Shown piece after piece: positions 1-8,507 of a stretch of DNA of 64,000 nucleotides. Source of the DNA: Halobacteriales archaeon QS_8_69_73. Its GTDB lineage: Archaea; Halobacteriota; Halobacteria; Halobacteriales; Haloarculaceae. The stretch is from assembly GCA_003022945.1 (NCBI GenBank), contig PXRZ01000032.1, positions 30,342 to 94,341 on the forward strand, read 5' to 3'. Positions within the stretch are counted from its first letter, which is position 1. The number at the start of each line of letters is the position of its first letter. The notes beneath the pieces are model-generated. The model was not told the DNA's origin, did not search any database, and saw only the letters and a list, made by a program, of their open reading frames with translations. The position numbers and the translations under genes were made by a program.

Positions 1-122
1 TCGGCGAGGTGCTCGACCCGGAGGTCGTCGCGGCCGGCGACGGCCGTCTCGAGGCCGCGGTCGACCGCCGTCTCGACGATCAACTCGCCGGTGTAGCCGT
101 AGGCACCGTATACCAACAGCAT
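1..122 (-). CDS. N-terminus of a saccharopine-dehydrogenase-like NAD(P)-binding oxidoreductase (partial)
   Basis: The reverse strand opens with ATG and reads MLLVYGAYGYTGELIVETA before leaving the window. The GAYGYTG stretch, directly after a hydrophobic beta strand, is the glycine-rich dinucleotide-binding loop found at the N-terminus of saccharopine-dehydrogenase-like proteins and trans-acting enoyl reductases. Only about 40 codons are visible, so substrate and exact family cannot be assigned. It diverges from nothing visible and its C-terminal part lies outside the window. Confidence 0.7.
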   Translation of the reverse strand, partial: MLLVYGAYGYTGELIVETAVDRGLETAVAGRDDLRVEHLA

Positions 123-227
123 ACCCGGGGGCTCGCGCCGGGGCGGCAAAACCCCACCGGCGACCGCGCCTCCAGCCTCGGCCGCTCCGACGCGTGGCGT
201 CGCGTCCGCCCCGGGTCGGCCCCACGC

Positions 228-776
228 TCACCCGCCGGCCAGCTCCCGGGAGACCCGGTCGCCGTCTCGGGTGCCGCGGTCGGTGACGGTGGACCTGCCG
301 TCGCAAGCGCCGGCGTTCCCGACCCGGTCCGGCTCCAGCGGCGTGTCCTCGACGCCGATTCGGGTCGTGTCAATCGTGTCGCAACACCGCCCGAGGATCG
401 CCGTCGGCGCGACCGCGCGGGCCCGTCCGGAGATGTTCGCCCGAAGCTCGTACGCGACCGTCGGCCGTCTCCGGGCGTCCTCGACCCGGACCTCGAGGCC
501 CGAAACCGAGAGCCCCAGGAGCCGCCGTCGAAGCGCCGCTGCTCGACGGTCGCTCGGTCGGGAAGGTCGGGGTCGGCTAACCGACACCGACGCCGGTCGG
601 GATACCGACGTCGCAGTCGGAGCTCGACGGGGCGCCGGCCGGCCCCCCACCCCGACCACGACCCCGACCACCGAGACGGCGGGCAGCGCCGCGACGACGA
701 GTAGCCCGCCGACCGCGACCGGCGCGTAATCGGCCCATTTCGTGCCATCGTACGGTGCCGACCGCCGGAGTAGCAC
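228..776 (-). CDS. hypothetical haloarchaeal membrane-anchored protein
   Basis: A 182-residue reading frame beginning at GTG. Residues about 18-42 form a single strongly hydrophobic segment (PVAVGGLLVVAALPAVSVVG), followed by an Arg/Pro-rich linker and a roughly 90-residue soluble part containing two close cysteines (GRCCDT). I do not recognise a family. The frame is supported by the membrane segment and by codon use typical of its neighbours; no in-frame ATG lies near the N-terminus, so the GTG is the only reasonable start. The protein probably sits in the membrane with its tail in one compartment, but the topology is unknown. Confidence 0.5.
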   Translation of the reverse strand: MLLRRSAPYDGTKWADYAPVAVGGLLVVAALPAVSVVGVVVGVGGRPAPRRAPTATSVSRPASVSVSRPRPSRPSDRRAAALRRRLLGLSVSGLEVRVEDARRRPTVAYELRANISGRARAVAPTAILGRCCDTIDTTRIGVEDTPLEPDRVGNAGACDGRSTVTDRGTRDGDRVSRELAGG

Positions 777-872
777 CGTCGATCCATGTCGGCATCGGAG
801 GACACCGACCGGTTATACCGGCGATACGGACGGGGAAGACATATACGTGGTCCCGTCACCACATGGCGACCG

Positions 873-1556
873 ATGGTCCCACACACGCGACGGCGTCTCC
901 TCCAGGCAGCGGCGGCGACGACGGCGGCCCTCGCGGGCTGCAACGCACTCTCCGACGAGGAGTCGAGTTCGGGCCGGGGCTCCGAGGGCGGCACAACTCT
1001 CCCCGGCGGTAGCTCGACCGACAGCCCCGAGACGCTTCTCGTGCGGGCCGACACCGCGACCCGTCCGATCCGGCTCGGCGATTCCGACGAGGAGACGCCG
1101 GACCGGGGCGAGCGCCGCCGCCGACGGCGGGAGATCGAAATCGTCGACTCCGAGGCAACCGCCGCGGAGCTGACGACCGCCGACGGAATCGACGGCGCCG
1201 ACGTCGAGGCGTTCGTCGCGGCGACCGACTTCGACGCCGAGACGCTGCTACTGCAGACGAGTCGGCCGGAGGCATGCTACCGGCTCCGACTGTGCGGCGT
1301 CTCGTGGACGGACAGCGAGGTCCAGACCGACTATGTGCAGCGGCTCCGGCCGTACGACGAGCGGTGTGCCGCCGACGAGACCGTCTTCGAGTCGCGGCTC
1401 GTCCGGATTCCGGCGGCGATCGACGCCGACTCGGTCAGCTCCTACGGCTCCGGCGTCAGCGCCGGCGGCAGCTGCGACGAGCGGGTCGCCGGCGCCGAGG
1501 GGTCGGCCGGCTCCGGGCCGGCCACGCCGACGCCGACCGACGGGGGTAAGGAGTGA
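873..1556 (+). CDS. Tat-type lipoprotein, function unknown
   Basis: The chosen ATG gives MVPHTRRRLLQAAAATTAALAGC. This is a twin-arginine-like n-region, a hydrophobic core and an LAGC lipobox, so Cys23 is the likely lipidated residue. An earlier in-frame ATG would add 29 residues before the signal peptide and is rejected. The mature part of about 205 residues is acidic with a Ser/Gly-rich linker. It contains two short-spaced cysteines near the middle (EACYRLRLCG) and further cysteines toward the C-terminus. The stop overlaps the start of the next lipoprotein gene by ATGA, so the two are probably co-transcribed. Function is not recognised. Confidence 0.75.
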   Translation: MVPHTRRRLLQAAAATTAALAGCNALSDEESSSGRGSEGGTTLPGGSSTDSPETLLVRADTATRPIRLGDSDEETPDRGERRRRRREIEIVDSEATAAELTTADGIDGADVEAFVAATDFDAETLLLQTSRPEACYRLRLCGVSWTDSEVQTDYVQRLRPYDERCAADETVFESRLVRIPAAIDADSVSSYGSGVSAGGSCDERVAGAEGSAGSGPATPTPTDGGKE

Positions 1557-2839
1557 TGCCGCGGCGATCGACGACCCGACGGGCGTTCGTCGCCGCGGCG
1601 GGGGCGGCTGCCCTCGCCGGCTGTAGCGACGTCGGCTCGGGTGGGCGGTCGGACGAGGAAATCTCACCGACCGAGCTGCCGGACGTCCCCGACGAGGGCG
1701 AGGCGGTGCCGGTCGTCGGCGACGACCTCCCGGTCGACATCGAACGCGACCACCTCGCCGACGCGGCCGGCCGCGTGACCGAACTGTTGGAGCCGCTGCC
1801 GCTGCCGCTCGGCCCCGGGGCGGTGCCAAACGGCGTCGTCCGCGAGGAGCTGGCGACCGCAGCGGCCGAGGCGCGGTCCGGCGTCGAGACCGCCCGGTCG
1901 TCGCCGACGCGTCTGTCGGCGCTGGCGTCGCTGCGTCGCGCCCGTACCGAGGCCCGCTTCGCCGCCGAGGGGTGGGCCTTCGTCGAGGACGGCCGGACCG
2001 CGGCGGCCCTCCGCGAGGAGCTGGCGGCGACCGCCGACGAGGCCGAAACGTTCCGCGCGGACCGCGAGTACGTCGGCGACGACCCCGTCCGTGCGGCCGT
2101 CGTCCATGCTCGGATCGAGCGGTACCTGGATCGCGCGGCGGACCGGGACGGGCCGTCGGCGGTCGAGCGGTCCAACGACCTGTTGACCGTCGCGGAGTGG
2201 GGCGACCACGCCGAGTCGGCGCGGGCACACCTCTCGGACGCCCGGTACCTCGACGACCGGTTCACGACGTCGCTGTCTTCGAGCCGCGACCTCGGGTCGA
2301 CGTTCGCCGACGCGGCCGACGCGCTCCGGGGGACGCTCCGGGAGCGCCGGCGCGAACTCCCGTCGCCGCCGACCGACGGCGGCGACCGGGACCTCGCCGT
2401 CGACGTCCAGTACCGGCTCCGGAGCGACGCCGACTCCGCCGTCGACCGCGTCCTCGACGCCGACCGACCGGCGACGGCGGTGCTGAGGGCGGTCGAGGGG
2501 CTGGTCGACGTTCTCGCCTACGGCCGGATACGGCGTCGGGCCGACGAGGAGGGCGACCTCCGACCGCAGGACGGTGCCGACGTCCGGCGGGTGCGGTCGG
2601 CGGCACTGGAGGCGGTGCCGGCGGCCCTCGAGACGGCACCGCGGCCGGCGCTGGGCCGCGAGGTCCTATCAGACATCGCCGAGCGGCTCACCGTCGCCGA
2701 CGACGAACTACGGCGGACCCGTCGGGCCGTCCGGCCGGCGGCGCTGGACGACGCGGTGCGGCGATATTTAGCCGCGACGGCCCGGGCGAGAAGCGTCCCG
2801 GAGGCGACCGAGCGGGTCGCGGCGACGCTAACGGGCTGA
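1556..2839 (+). CDS. Tat-type lipoprotein, helical, function unknown
   Basis: A 427-residue protein starting MPRRSTTRRAFVAAAGAAAL and continuing to LAGC, a twin-arginine-type signal with a lipobox near residue 24. The rest is rich in Ala, Arg, Asp and Glu and predicted by eye to be almost entirely helical, with no clear catalytic motif. The ATG overlaps the TGA of the preceding lipoprotein gene (ATGA), so translation is probably coupled. A GTG one codon earlier is a less likely start. I do not recognise a family. Location outside the membrane as a lipid-anchored protein is inferred from the signal. Confidence 0.75.
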   Translation: MPRRSTTRRAFVAAAGAAALAGCSDVGSGGRSDEEISPTELPDVPDEGEAVPVVGDDLPVDIERDHLADAAGRVTELLEPLPLPLGPGAVPNGVVREELATAAAEARSGVETARSSPTRLSALASLRRARTEARFAAEGWAFVEDGRTAAALREELAATADEAETFRADREYVGDDPVRAAVVHARIERYLDRAADRDGPSAVERSNDLLTVAEWGDHAESARAHLSDARYLDDRFTTSLSSSRDLGSTFADAADALRGTLRERRRELPSPPTDGGDRDLAVDVQYRLRSDADSAVDRVLDADRPATAVLRAVEGLVDVLAYGRIRRRADEEGDLRPQDGADVRRVRSAALEAVPAALETAPRPALGREVLSDIAERLTVADDELRRTRRAVRPAALDDAVRRYLAATARARSVPEATERVAATLTG

Positions 2840-2907
2840 GCGACGGCAGACGTCTCGGCCCCCTTGCGACAGCATCCGTCGCCGGCCGGCCGACGGCCCG
2901 CCGGACG

Positions 2908-3825
2908 TCAGTCGTACTGCGAGCAGACCCGACGGAGTCCCTCGCGGAAGCCGATCTCCGGCGCCCAGCCGGTCGCCTCGCGCATCTTCGTGGCGTCGGC
3001 ACAGGTATCGTGGACGTACACCGACTCGGGAATAGGGTTGTCGACGTACTCGGGGGCGACGTCGGTCCCCAGTTCCTCGTTTATGAGTTCGACGACCGTG
3101 TCGAACGAGTAGGCATCGCCGGTGCCGAGGTTGTAAATCCCGTTGAGTTCGTGGTCGGCCGCCAGCGCGAGCCCCCGGACGACGTCGTCGACGTGGGTGA
3201 AGTCCCGGGTCTGCGTGCCATCGCCGTACAGCTCCGGTCGGCGGCCGTTGGCGACGTCGTCGGCGAACTGCGCGATGACGTTGGCGTACTCGCCCTTGTG
3301 TGCCTCGGCGCCGCCGTAACCCTGGTAGACGGAGAAAAAGCGCATCCCGGCCGTCGAGAGACCGTAGTGGTTCGAGAAGTACTCCGCGTAGCGCTCGCGA
3401 GCCAGCTTCGAGGCCTCGTACCCCGTATTCACCTCGACGGGCATCTCCTCCGGCGACGGCTCGGTCCGGCTGCCGTAAATCGAGGACGTCGAGGCGTAGA
3501 CCACCGTCTCGCAGCCGTCCCGGCGGGCCTGCTCGACGACGTTGACGAACCCCTCGACGTTGACGCGGGCGCCCATCGTCGGGTCGTCCTCGTGCATCGC
3601 GTAGGAGGACAGCGCCGCCAGGTGGTAGACGACGTCGACGTCCGTCGGCAGGTCGCCGTCGAGGACGCTCGCCTCGCGGTAGTCGACCGCCGACTCGAGG
3701 TTCGCCGGCGTGCCGAGGTGTCCGTCGTCGACGACCACGACCTCGTTGTCGGCCGCGAGCGCGTTCGCGAGGTTCGATCCGATGAAGCCGGCGCCGCCGG
3801 TGACGAGTACTCGTCGTCCCTGCAT
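2908..3825 (-). CDS. NAD-dependent epimerase/dehydratase (nucleotide-sugar epimerase, extended SDR)
   Basis: The 305-residue product begins MQGRRVLVTGGAGFIGSN, the Rossmann GxxGxxG loop of extended short-chain dehydrogenases. The catalytic region reads STSSIYG and later TGYEASKLARE, giving the Ser/Thr and YxxxK elements of UDP-glucose 4-epimerase-type enzymes. Length matches the family (300-330). The ATG at 3825 is chosen because the frame upstream lacks Rossmann sequence. The likely role is interconversion of nucleotide sugars for surface glycans, in keeping with the glycosyltransferases and sugar nucleotidyltransferases nearby. Substrate cannot be read from sequence. Confidence 0.88.
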   Translation of the reverse strand: MQGRRVLVTGGAGFIGSNLANALAADNEVVVVDDGHLGTPANLESAVDYREASVLDGDLPTDVDVVYHLAALSSYAMHEDDPTMGARVNVEGFVNVVEQARRDGCETVVYASTSSIYGSRTEPSPEEMPVEVNTGYEASKLARERYAEYFSNHYGLSTAGMRFFSVYQGYGGAEAHKGEYANVIAQFADDVANGRRPELYGDGTQTRDFTHVDDVVRGLALAADHELNGIYNLGTGDAYSFDTVVELINEELGTDVAPEYVDNPIPESVYVHDTCADATKMREATGWAPEIGFREGLRRVCSQYD

Positions 3826-3997
3826 ATCTCGGGCGGACGTTCGCCGACGGGCGTCATTAAGCCCGGGGTCCTGCGCCGCTGGCGGTTGCGACGAACTGGA
3901 CGCCGTCGCTGAGCGTCCGGAGGACCGTCCTGCGGGAGACCGTGCGCGGGTCACGAGACCGGGCGACGAAGGGTTCCACCCCCGGGCCGGCGGGCCA

Positions 3998-4008
3998 TTT
4001 TATAAAAA
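3998..4008 (+). promoter_or_regulatory. TATA-box-like promoter element upstream of the histidine kinase
   Basis: The stretch TTTATAAAAAC lies in an unusually AT-rich gap in this GC-rich genome, between the divergent epimerase and histidine kinase genes. It fits an archaeal TATA box. If transcription starts about 25 bases downstream, the kinase mRNA would have a leader of roughly 70 bases. A second AT-rich patch (about 4040-4080) is closer to the start and could be the true promoter. Confidence 0.4.
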
Positions 4009-4098
4009 CTTGCCCCGACTTCGAGCCGAGAAGCGAATCATGGCTATTTATTACGGCATATCATCCGATTTAGTTGAGCTCGACGCTCGAGAGGACGT

Positions 4099-5790
4099 AT
4101 GCTCAGAACGCTCCACGTCGCCGCGTTCGCCCTCGCGGCCAGCGGCTGTCTCGCCGCGCTGTGGCGGGTCCGGCGGGTGCCACACGATGGTATCCGCCGG
4201 GGGCTGGCGGGGCTGGTCGGCGCCTCCGGCGTCTGGGCGACGGCCGAACTGGTCACCTTTCTCCCGCTACCGCGGCCGGCCGTCGTCGTCGTCTACCAGG
4301 TCGGACTCGTCGCCGGCCTGACGACCGTCGGCGCGTGGCTCTACTTCTGTTCGGCGTACACCGGCCACGACTACCACCTCAACCCGCTCTACAGGCGGAT
4401 CGCCGCCGCCGTGTTCGTCTGCGTCAGCACACTGAAGCTCACCAACGGGCTCCACGGCTGGTACTTCGAGCTGGAGGTGGTGACGACGCCGTTCCGGCAT
4501 GCGAACATCGACCTGCTCGGGCTGCACTGGCTCACGACCACCGTCGCCTACTCGCTGACGGCCGTCGGAACCTACATGCTGTTCCGGACGTTCGTCCGGT
4601 CGAACATCGACACGACGGCGCTGACGGTGCTCGTCGGCCTCACCGTCGTTCCGGTGGTACCGAACGTCATGGCAGCCTTCTCGGTTCCGGGGCTGCTGGC
4701 GAATAACTACGAGCCGGCCGGGGTCGCCGTCTTCGCGCTCGGGGCGCTCTACGTCGTCGACGGGACGTTCGAGCGGGTGACCTGGACCAGCCACAGACAG
4801 CTGCTCAACAGCATCAACGACGCCGTGATCGTCGTCGACGGGAACGACGTCGTCCGAGAGTTCAACGACGCGGCGACGACGCTGTTTCCGGGCGTCGACG
4901 CCGGGTCGTCCCTGTCGGCGGCAGCGCCGGAGCTGGCCGCCCACGCCGGCGCGACGGCCGACGACACCGCCGACTCGCGCTTCTGCTCGGTCGACCGTGG
5001 CACCGGAACGCGACACTACCTCGTGACCGAGACGGCGATGACGATCGGCCCCGAACGGACCGGGCGGGCGCTGGTGGCGACGGATGCGACGGAGGCCGAG
5101 CGCCAGCGCCGGGCGGCACGGCGACAGTCCGACCAGCTCGAGGGGTTCTCGACGGCGGTGGCCCACGAGCTGCGGAACACGCTCAGTATCGCCGACGGCT
5201 CCGTCGACCTCGCGGCCGAGGCGGTGGCCGCCGGCGACGAGGAGGCCGCCGCCGAACACCTCGAGCGGACCGACGCGGTCACCGACCGGATGATCGGGGT
5301 CGCGGAGACGCTGATGCAGATGGCGCGGCTGAGCCAGCGGGTCACCGACCCGGCCACGCTGCGGTTCGAGCCGACCGTCCGGGAGGCCGTCCGGACGGCC
5401 GACGACCACGACGTGCGTCTCGCCGTCGAGGGAGACGGCCGCGTTCGGGCGTGTTCCGAGCGGTGGAGCGAGCTCGTCGGCTGTGCGGCGCGGCTGGCCG
5501 AGGAACTCGACGCGGCGGAGCTGGCGGCGACCCTGTCGGGCGACGAGGTCCGATTCCGGGTCGTCGGCGGGCAGCTGGACTGTGCCGACCCGTCGACGCT
5601 GTTCGACTACGGCGCGGTCCCGCACGCCGAGGCCGGGCTCGTGGGGCCGAACATCCGGGCACTGGCGCAGGCCCACGGCTGGGAGGTCGAGGCGACGGAT
5701 CGAGACGCCGGAATCGAGATCCGCGTCTCGGGCGTGACGACGGAGCCCACCGCGGACGCCGACGGACGCGGGGCGACCGGCGACGACTGA
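4099..5790 (+). CDS. sensor histidine kinase with 7TM N-terminus and degenerate ATPase domain
   Basis: The 563-residue product has about seven hydrophobic helices in residues 1-220 (histidine-kinase-associated 7TM type), a PAS-like segment at about 240-330 and a dimerisation/phosphoacceptor helix with the H-box VAHELRNTL (His about 356). The C-terminal region aligns in position with a HATPase_c domain. However, the N-box asparagine and the DxGxG G1 box are not visible, and the G2 region reads GLVGPNIRALAQAHGW instead of GxGLG. It may therefore bind ATP poorly or act as a pseudo-kinase or phosphatase. No response regulator lies alongside. Confidence 0.8.
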   Translation: MLRTLHVAAFALAASGCLAALWRVRRVPHDGIRRGLAGLVGASGVWATAELVTFLPLPRPAVVVVYQVGLVAGLTTVGAWLYFCSAYTGHDYHLNPLYRRIAAAVFVCVSTLKLTNGLHGWYFELEVVTTPFRHANIDLLGLHWLTTTVAYSLTAVGTYMLFRTFVRSNIDTTALTVLVGLTVVPVVPNVMAAFSVPGLLANNYEPAGVAVFALGALYVVDGTFERVTWTSHRQLLNSINDAVIVVDGNDVVREFNDAATTLFPGVDAGSSLSAAAPELAAHAGATADDTADSRFCSVDRGTGTRHYLVTETAMTIGPERTGRALVATDATEAERQRRAARRQSDQLEGFSTAVAHELRNTLSIADGSVDLAAEAVAAGDEEAAAEHLERTDAVTDRMIGVAETLMQMARLSQRVTDPATLRFEPTVREAVRTADDHDVRLAVEGDGRVRACSERWSELVGCAARLAEELDAAELAATLSGDEVRFRVVGGQLDCADPSTLFDYGAVPHAEAGLVGPNIRALAQAHGWEVEATDRDAGIEIRVSGVTTEPTADADGRGATGDD

Positions 5791-5862
5791 CCGCCACCGC
5801 CGGCGCCGGACCGACGGCCCGCGGTCGGCACGCTTAACCCGTGTCCCGCGAGACATCCAACC

Positions 5863-6423
5863 GTGTTCCCGCTCGGGCACGCGGCGTTCGCCTACCTGTC
5901 GTACGTCGGCCTCGCCGCCGCGACCCGCCGGCCGCTGCCCGTCCGCCGGGCGCTGGTGCCGCTGGCCGTCGGCAGCCAGCTCCCGGACCTGCTCGACAAG
6001 CCGCTGGCGTTCTACGGCGTGCTGGCCAGCGGGCGGTCGCTCGGCCACTCGGTTCTCGTCGCCGGCGTGTTCGTCGCCGGGGTGTGGGCGCTCGCGCGAC
6101 GGGTCGACGGGACCGGCCGGGGGTGGCGACGGCCGCTCGAGCACGCACCGGCGGCCGTCGCGGTCGGCTACCTGTCGCACCTGCTCGGCGACTCCGTTGG
6201 GGCGCTGGCTGCCGGCCAGTATGGCGACCTAACGTTCCTGCTGTGGCCCGTCCTGCCGCCGACGGCGTACCCGGGCGACGCCGTCTCGCCGGTCGTCCGT
6301 CTTCTGGAGCTGTACCGGACCCCGCTGGCGCATCCCGAACTAGAGCTAATCCTGCTCGCCGCCGGCGTCTTCGTCGCGCTCGAGGCCCGCGAACGGCGGT
6401 CGGCGGCCCCGGACGCCCGGTAG
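5863..6423 (+). CDS. membrane-bound metal-dependent hydrolase (YdjM/DUF457-like)
   Basis: The 186-residue product starts at GTG with MFPLGHAAFAYLSYVGLA and contains GSQLPDLLDKP and GHSVLVAGVF. These are the His/Asp pairs of the YdjM-like integral-membrane metal-dependent hydrolase family (LGHxxF, G(S/A)xxPDxxD, GxxHS). There are four to five hydrophobic helices. The GTG start places the conserved GH motif right at the N-terminus, as is usual in the family. It follows the kinase gene by 72 bases on the same strand. The biochemical substrate is unknown for most members. Confidence 0.75.
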   Translation: MFPLGHAAFAYLSYVGLAAATRRPLPVRRALVPLAVGSQLPDLLDKPLAFYGVLASGRSLGHSVLVAGVFVAGVWALARRVDGTGRGWRRPLEHAPAAVAVGYLSHLLGDSVGALAAGQYGDLTFLLWPVLPPTAYPGDAVSPVVRLLELYRTPLAHPELELILLAAGVFVALEARERRSAAPDAR

Positions 6424-6453
6424 ACGGCGGCCTTGCAATGGTCGCTCGACGGT

Positions 6454-7389
6454 CTACCGGTCCACGCGGCCCTCGACCTCAACGTCGAACCGCCCCCGCC
6501 AGCGGTAGCGGCGGCCGCCCCAGACGAAGGTCCGGCGCGCCAGCGCGTAGCAGAGCAGCGGGAGGAAGGCGACGACCGAGGCGGCGCTCCAGAGAACGGC
6601 CGGACGGCCGACGCCGAGCGTCGCGTAGGCCGCGGCGGTCAGTGCCGTCACGAGGGCGACGCCGACGACCGGGGCGACGAGACAGACGGCGGTCAGCAGC
6701 GCGAGGACGGCGACGGCCTTCGCCAGCCCCCACGGCGCGAACCGCCGGAATATCTGCACGAACCGGACGTGCCGTTCGAGGGACGTCCGGAGCGAGCCGC
6801 CGACCGGGACGCGCCGCAGCCGGGGGCGCTGGGTCACCTCGAGGTGCTCCGACAGGAGGCCGTCGTCGCTCACCGTCCGCCGGAGCCGCCGCCGGACGAC
6901 CGGGCCGTCGACGTCGGCGCGGTCGAAAATGAGCGCGCCGCCCCACGGCGTGTCGCTGCGGGAGAGCCCGAGCGTCCCCCAGGCGTACAGCGGCTCCAGC
7001 AGCCTTGACAGCGGGTCCCGGCCGACGAACAGCGGTAGCTCCGAGACCGGGCCGAGCCGCTCGTAGTCCGCCCGGAGTCGGTCGAGCCACGACGGCGGCC
7101 GGGCGAAATCGTCATCGGTCAGCACGAACCGGTCGTGGGCAGCCGCCTCCAGGCCCGCCGCCACGGCGTTGGCCTTCCCGGAACAGCCCTCCGGCTCGCC
7201 GGCGACGACGACGCTGGCGGCCGCCGGCAACTCGGCGTCGACGATGGGGTCGGCGCCGGTGTCGCAGACGACCAGCAGCTCGTCGTCGGGCGCCAGCAGC
7301 GCCGCCACCTCCCGACAGGCGCCGACGCCGTCGGTCGTCGGCAGGACGACGCTGACCGGCAGGCTCCGCGAGCGACGGGCGGCCGTCAC
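6454..7389 (-). CDS. family 2 glycosyltransferase, membrane-anchored (second of a tandem pair)
   Basis: From the GTG at 7389 the 311-residue product reads SLPVSVVLPTTDGVGACREV, then SGKANAVAAGL and FVLTDDDFARP. The TDDDF motif is the DxD-type nucleotide-sugar/metal site of GT-A glycosyltransferases. Two to three hydrophobic helices follow in the last 110 residues. The GTG overlaps the TGA of the upstream glycosyltransferase (GTGA), so the two are translationally coupled. Both share the string VVAGEPEGCSGKANA and arose by duplication. The long N-terminal extension available in this frame is read-through of the other gene and is rejected. Confidence 0.85.
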   Translation of the reverse strand: MTAARRSRSLPVSVVLPTTDGVGACREVAALLAPDDELLVVCDTGADPIVDAELPAAASVVVAGEPEGCSGKANAVAAGLEAAAHDRFVLTDDDFARPPSWLDRLRADYERLGPVSELPLFVGRDPLSRLLEPLYAWGTLGLSRSDTPWGGALIFDRADVDGPVVRRRLRRTVSDDGLLSEHLEVTQRPRLRRVPVGGSLRTSLERHVRFVQIFRRFAPWGLAKAVAVLALLTAVCLVAPVVGVALVTALTAAAYATLGVGRPAVLWSAASVVAFLPLLCYALARRTFVWGGRRYRWRGRFDVEVEGRVDR

Positions 7390-8327
7390 CGCGCCACCAC
7401 CTCGACGCCGTCGGCGGTCACGCGGTAGCGCCGGCCGGCCCACTCGACATCGGTGACGACCATCCCGATCGCGAGGAGCAGCGGTATCAGCAGAACGGCA
7501 GGGTAGGCGAGCGCGGCGTGCCACCGGAGCTGGCCGGCCGCCGAGAGAGCGACGCCGACGGCGGCCGTCGCGACGACCGCGGCCGGAAGCGGCGCGAGCA
7601 CGGCGGCGGCGGCGATGGAACACCACAGCGCGAACTCCGCCGTCAGGCCGCCGTCCTTGTGGACGTGGTCGGCCCGGAAGTACCGCAGCAGCCGGTCGGA
7701 GACGCTCTTCAGGTCGCCGTCGACGGCGACCGTCGCGTCCAGCTCCGGGTCCCGGCGGCACCGCCGGAGGTGGTCGTCGAGGACGAGATCGTCGCTCAGA
7801 CAGCGCCGCAGGTCGGCGACGAGCGCGTCGACGCCGTCCTCGAGGTCGGAGCGCCCGAAGGCGACGCCGCCGCCCCACGGGAAGGCCTCGCCGTCCCCGC
7901 GGCGCTCGACGAGGAGCGTCCGGACGACGAGCACTTGCAGTAGCGCCGGCTTGGCGAGGTGCCACCAGCCGCCGCCGACGAACTCCGGCAGCAGCGTCGT
8001 CGGGCCGTGGCGCCGGCTCTCCGTGACGAGACGGTCGAGCCACCCGGGCGACCGATCGAAGTCGTCGTCGGTCCAGACGAACCGGTCGTTCTCCGCCCGT
8101 TCCATTCCCGCCGCGAGGGCGTTGGCCTTCCCCGAACAGCCCTCCGGTTCGCCGGCGACGACGATCTCGACCCCGTCCGAAGTGTCACGGTACGCGACGG
8201 GGTCGGCCTCGGTATCGCAGACGACCAGCAGTTCGTCGCCCTCCGCGAGTCCGGCCCGCAGCTGCTCGCAGGCCGGGCTCCACTCCGTCGTCGGCAGCAG
8301 CACGCTCGTCGGCTCCCTGTCGCTCAC
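7386..8327 (-). CDS. family 2 glycosyltransferase, membrane-anchored (first of a tandem pair)
   Basis: The GTG at 8327 gives a 313-residue protein reading VSDREPTSVLLPTTEW, with CSGKANALAAGM and FVWTDDDFDRSP as the donor and metal-binding region, and three to four hydrophobic helices in the last 100 residues. It is a paralogue of the next gene, which overlaps its stop codon. A longer ATG start at 8462 is possible, but its added 45 residues are Arg/Ser/Pro-rich and look non-coding. It probably transfers a sugar to a lipid or surface glycan at the cytoplasmic membrane face. The acceptor is unknown. Confidence 0.85.
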   Translation of the reverse strand: MSDREPTSVLLPTTEWSPACEQLRAGLAEGDELLVVCDTEADPVAYRDTSDGVEIVVAGEPEGCSGKANALAAGMERAENDRFVWTDDDFDRSPGWLDRLVTESRRHGPTTLLPEFVGGGWWHLAKPALLQVLVVRTLLVERRGDGEAFPWGGGVAFGRSDLEDGVDALVADLRRCLSDDLVLDDHLRRCRRDPELDATVAVDGDLKSVSDRLLRYFRADHVHKDGGLTAEFALWCSIAAAAVLAPLPAAVVATAAVGVALSAAGQLRWHAALAYPAVLLIPLLLAIGMVVTDVEWAGRRYRVTADGVEVVAR

Positions 8328-8507
8328 GTCGTACGGACCGACGGCCGGCGGACGGAAATGGATTGCTCGTCGGTGCCGCCCGCCGTCGGAGCCGACGACC
8401 GGCGGCGACGAAATAGAACGGAACGATCCGGAGTGGAACGGGCGGCACGGAACGAGCGGCACGGGCCGACGGCACCTCTAAGGCGGGGGCGGCCCTACCG
8501 GCGGTCG

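Noticed and set aside
80..1054. Long Arg/Ser-rich reading frames opposite the first lipoprotein region
   Set aside because: They are antisense shadows of high-GC genes: Arg/Pro/Ser-rich, without domains, and incompatible with the lipoprotein signal peptides on the plus strand.
1972..3912. A 646-codon plus-strand frame overlapping a lipoprotein and the epimerase
   Set aside because: It is out of frame with the lipoprotein and antisense to the epimerase, and carries no recognisable domain.
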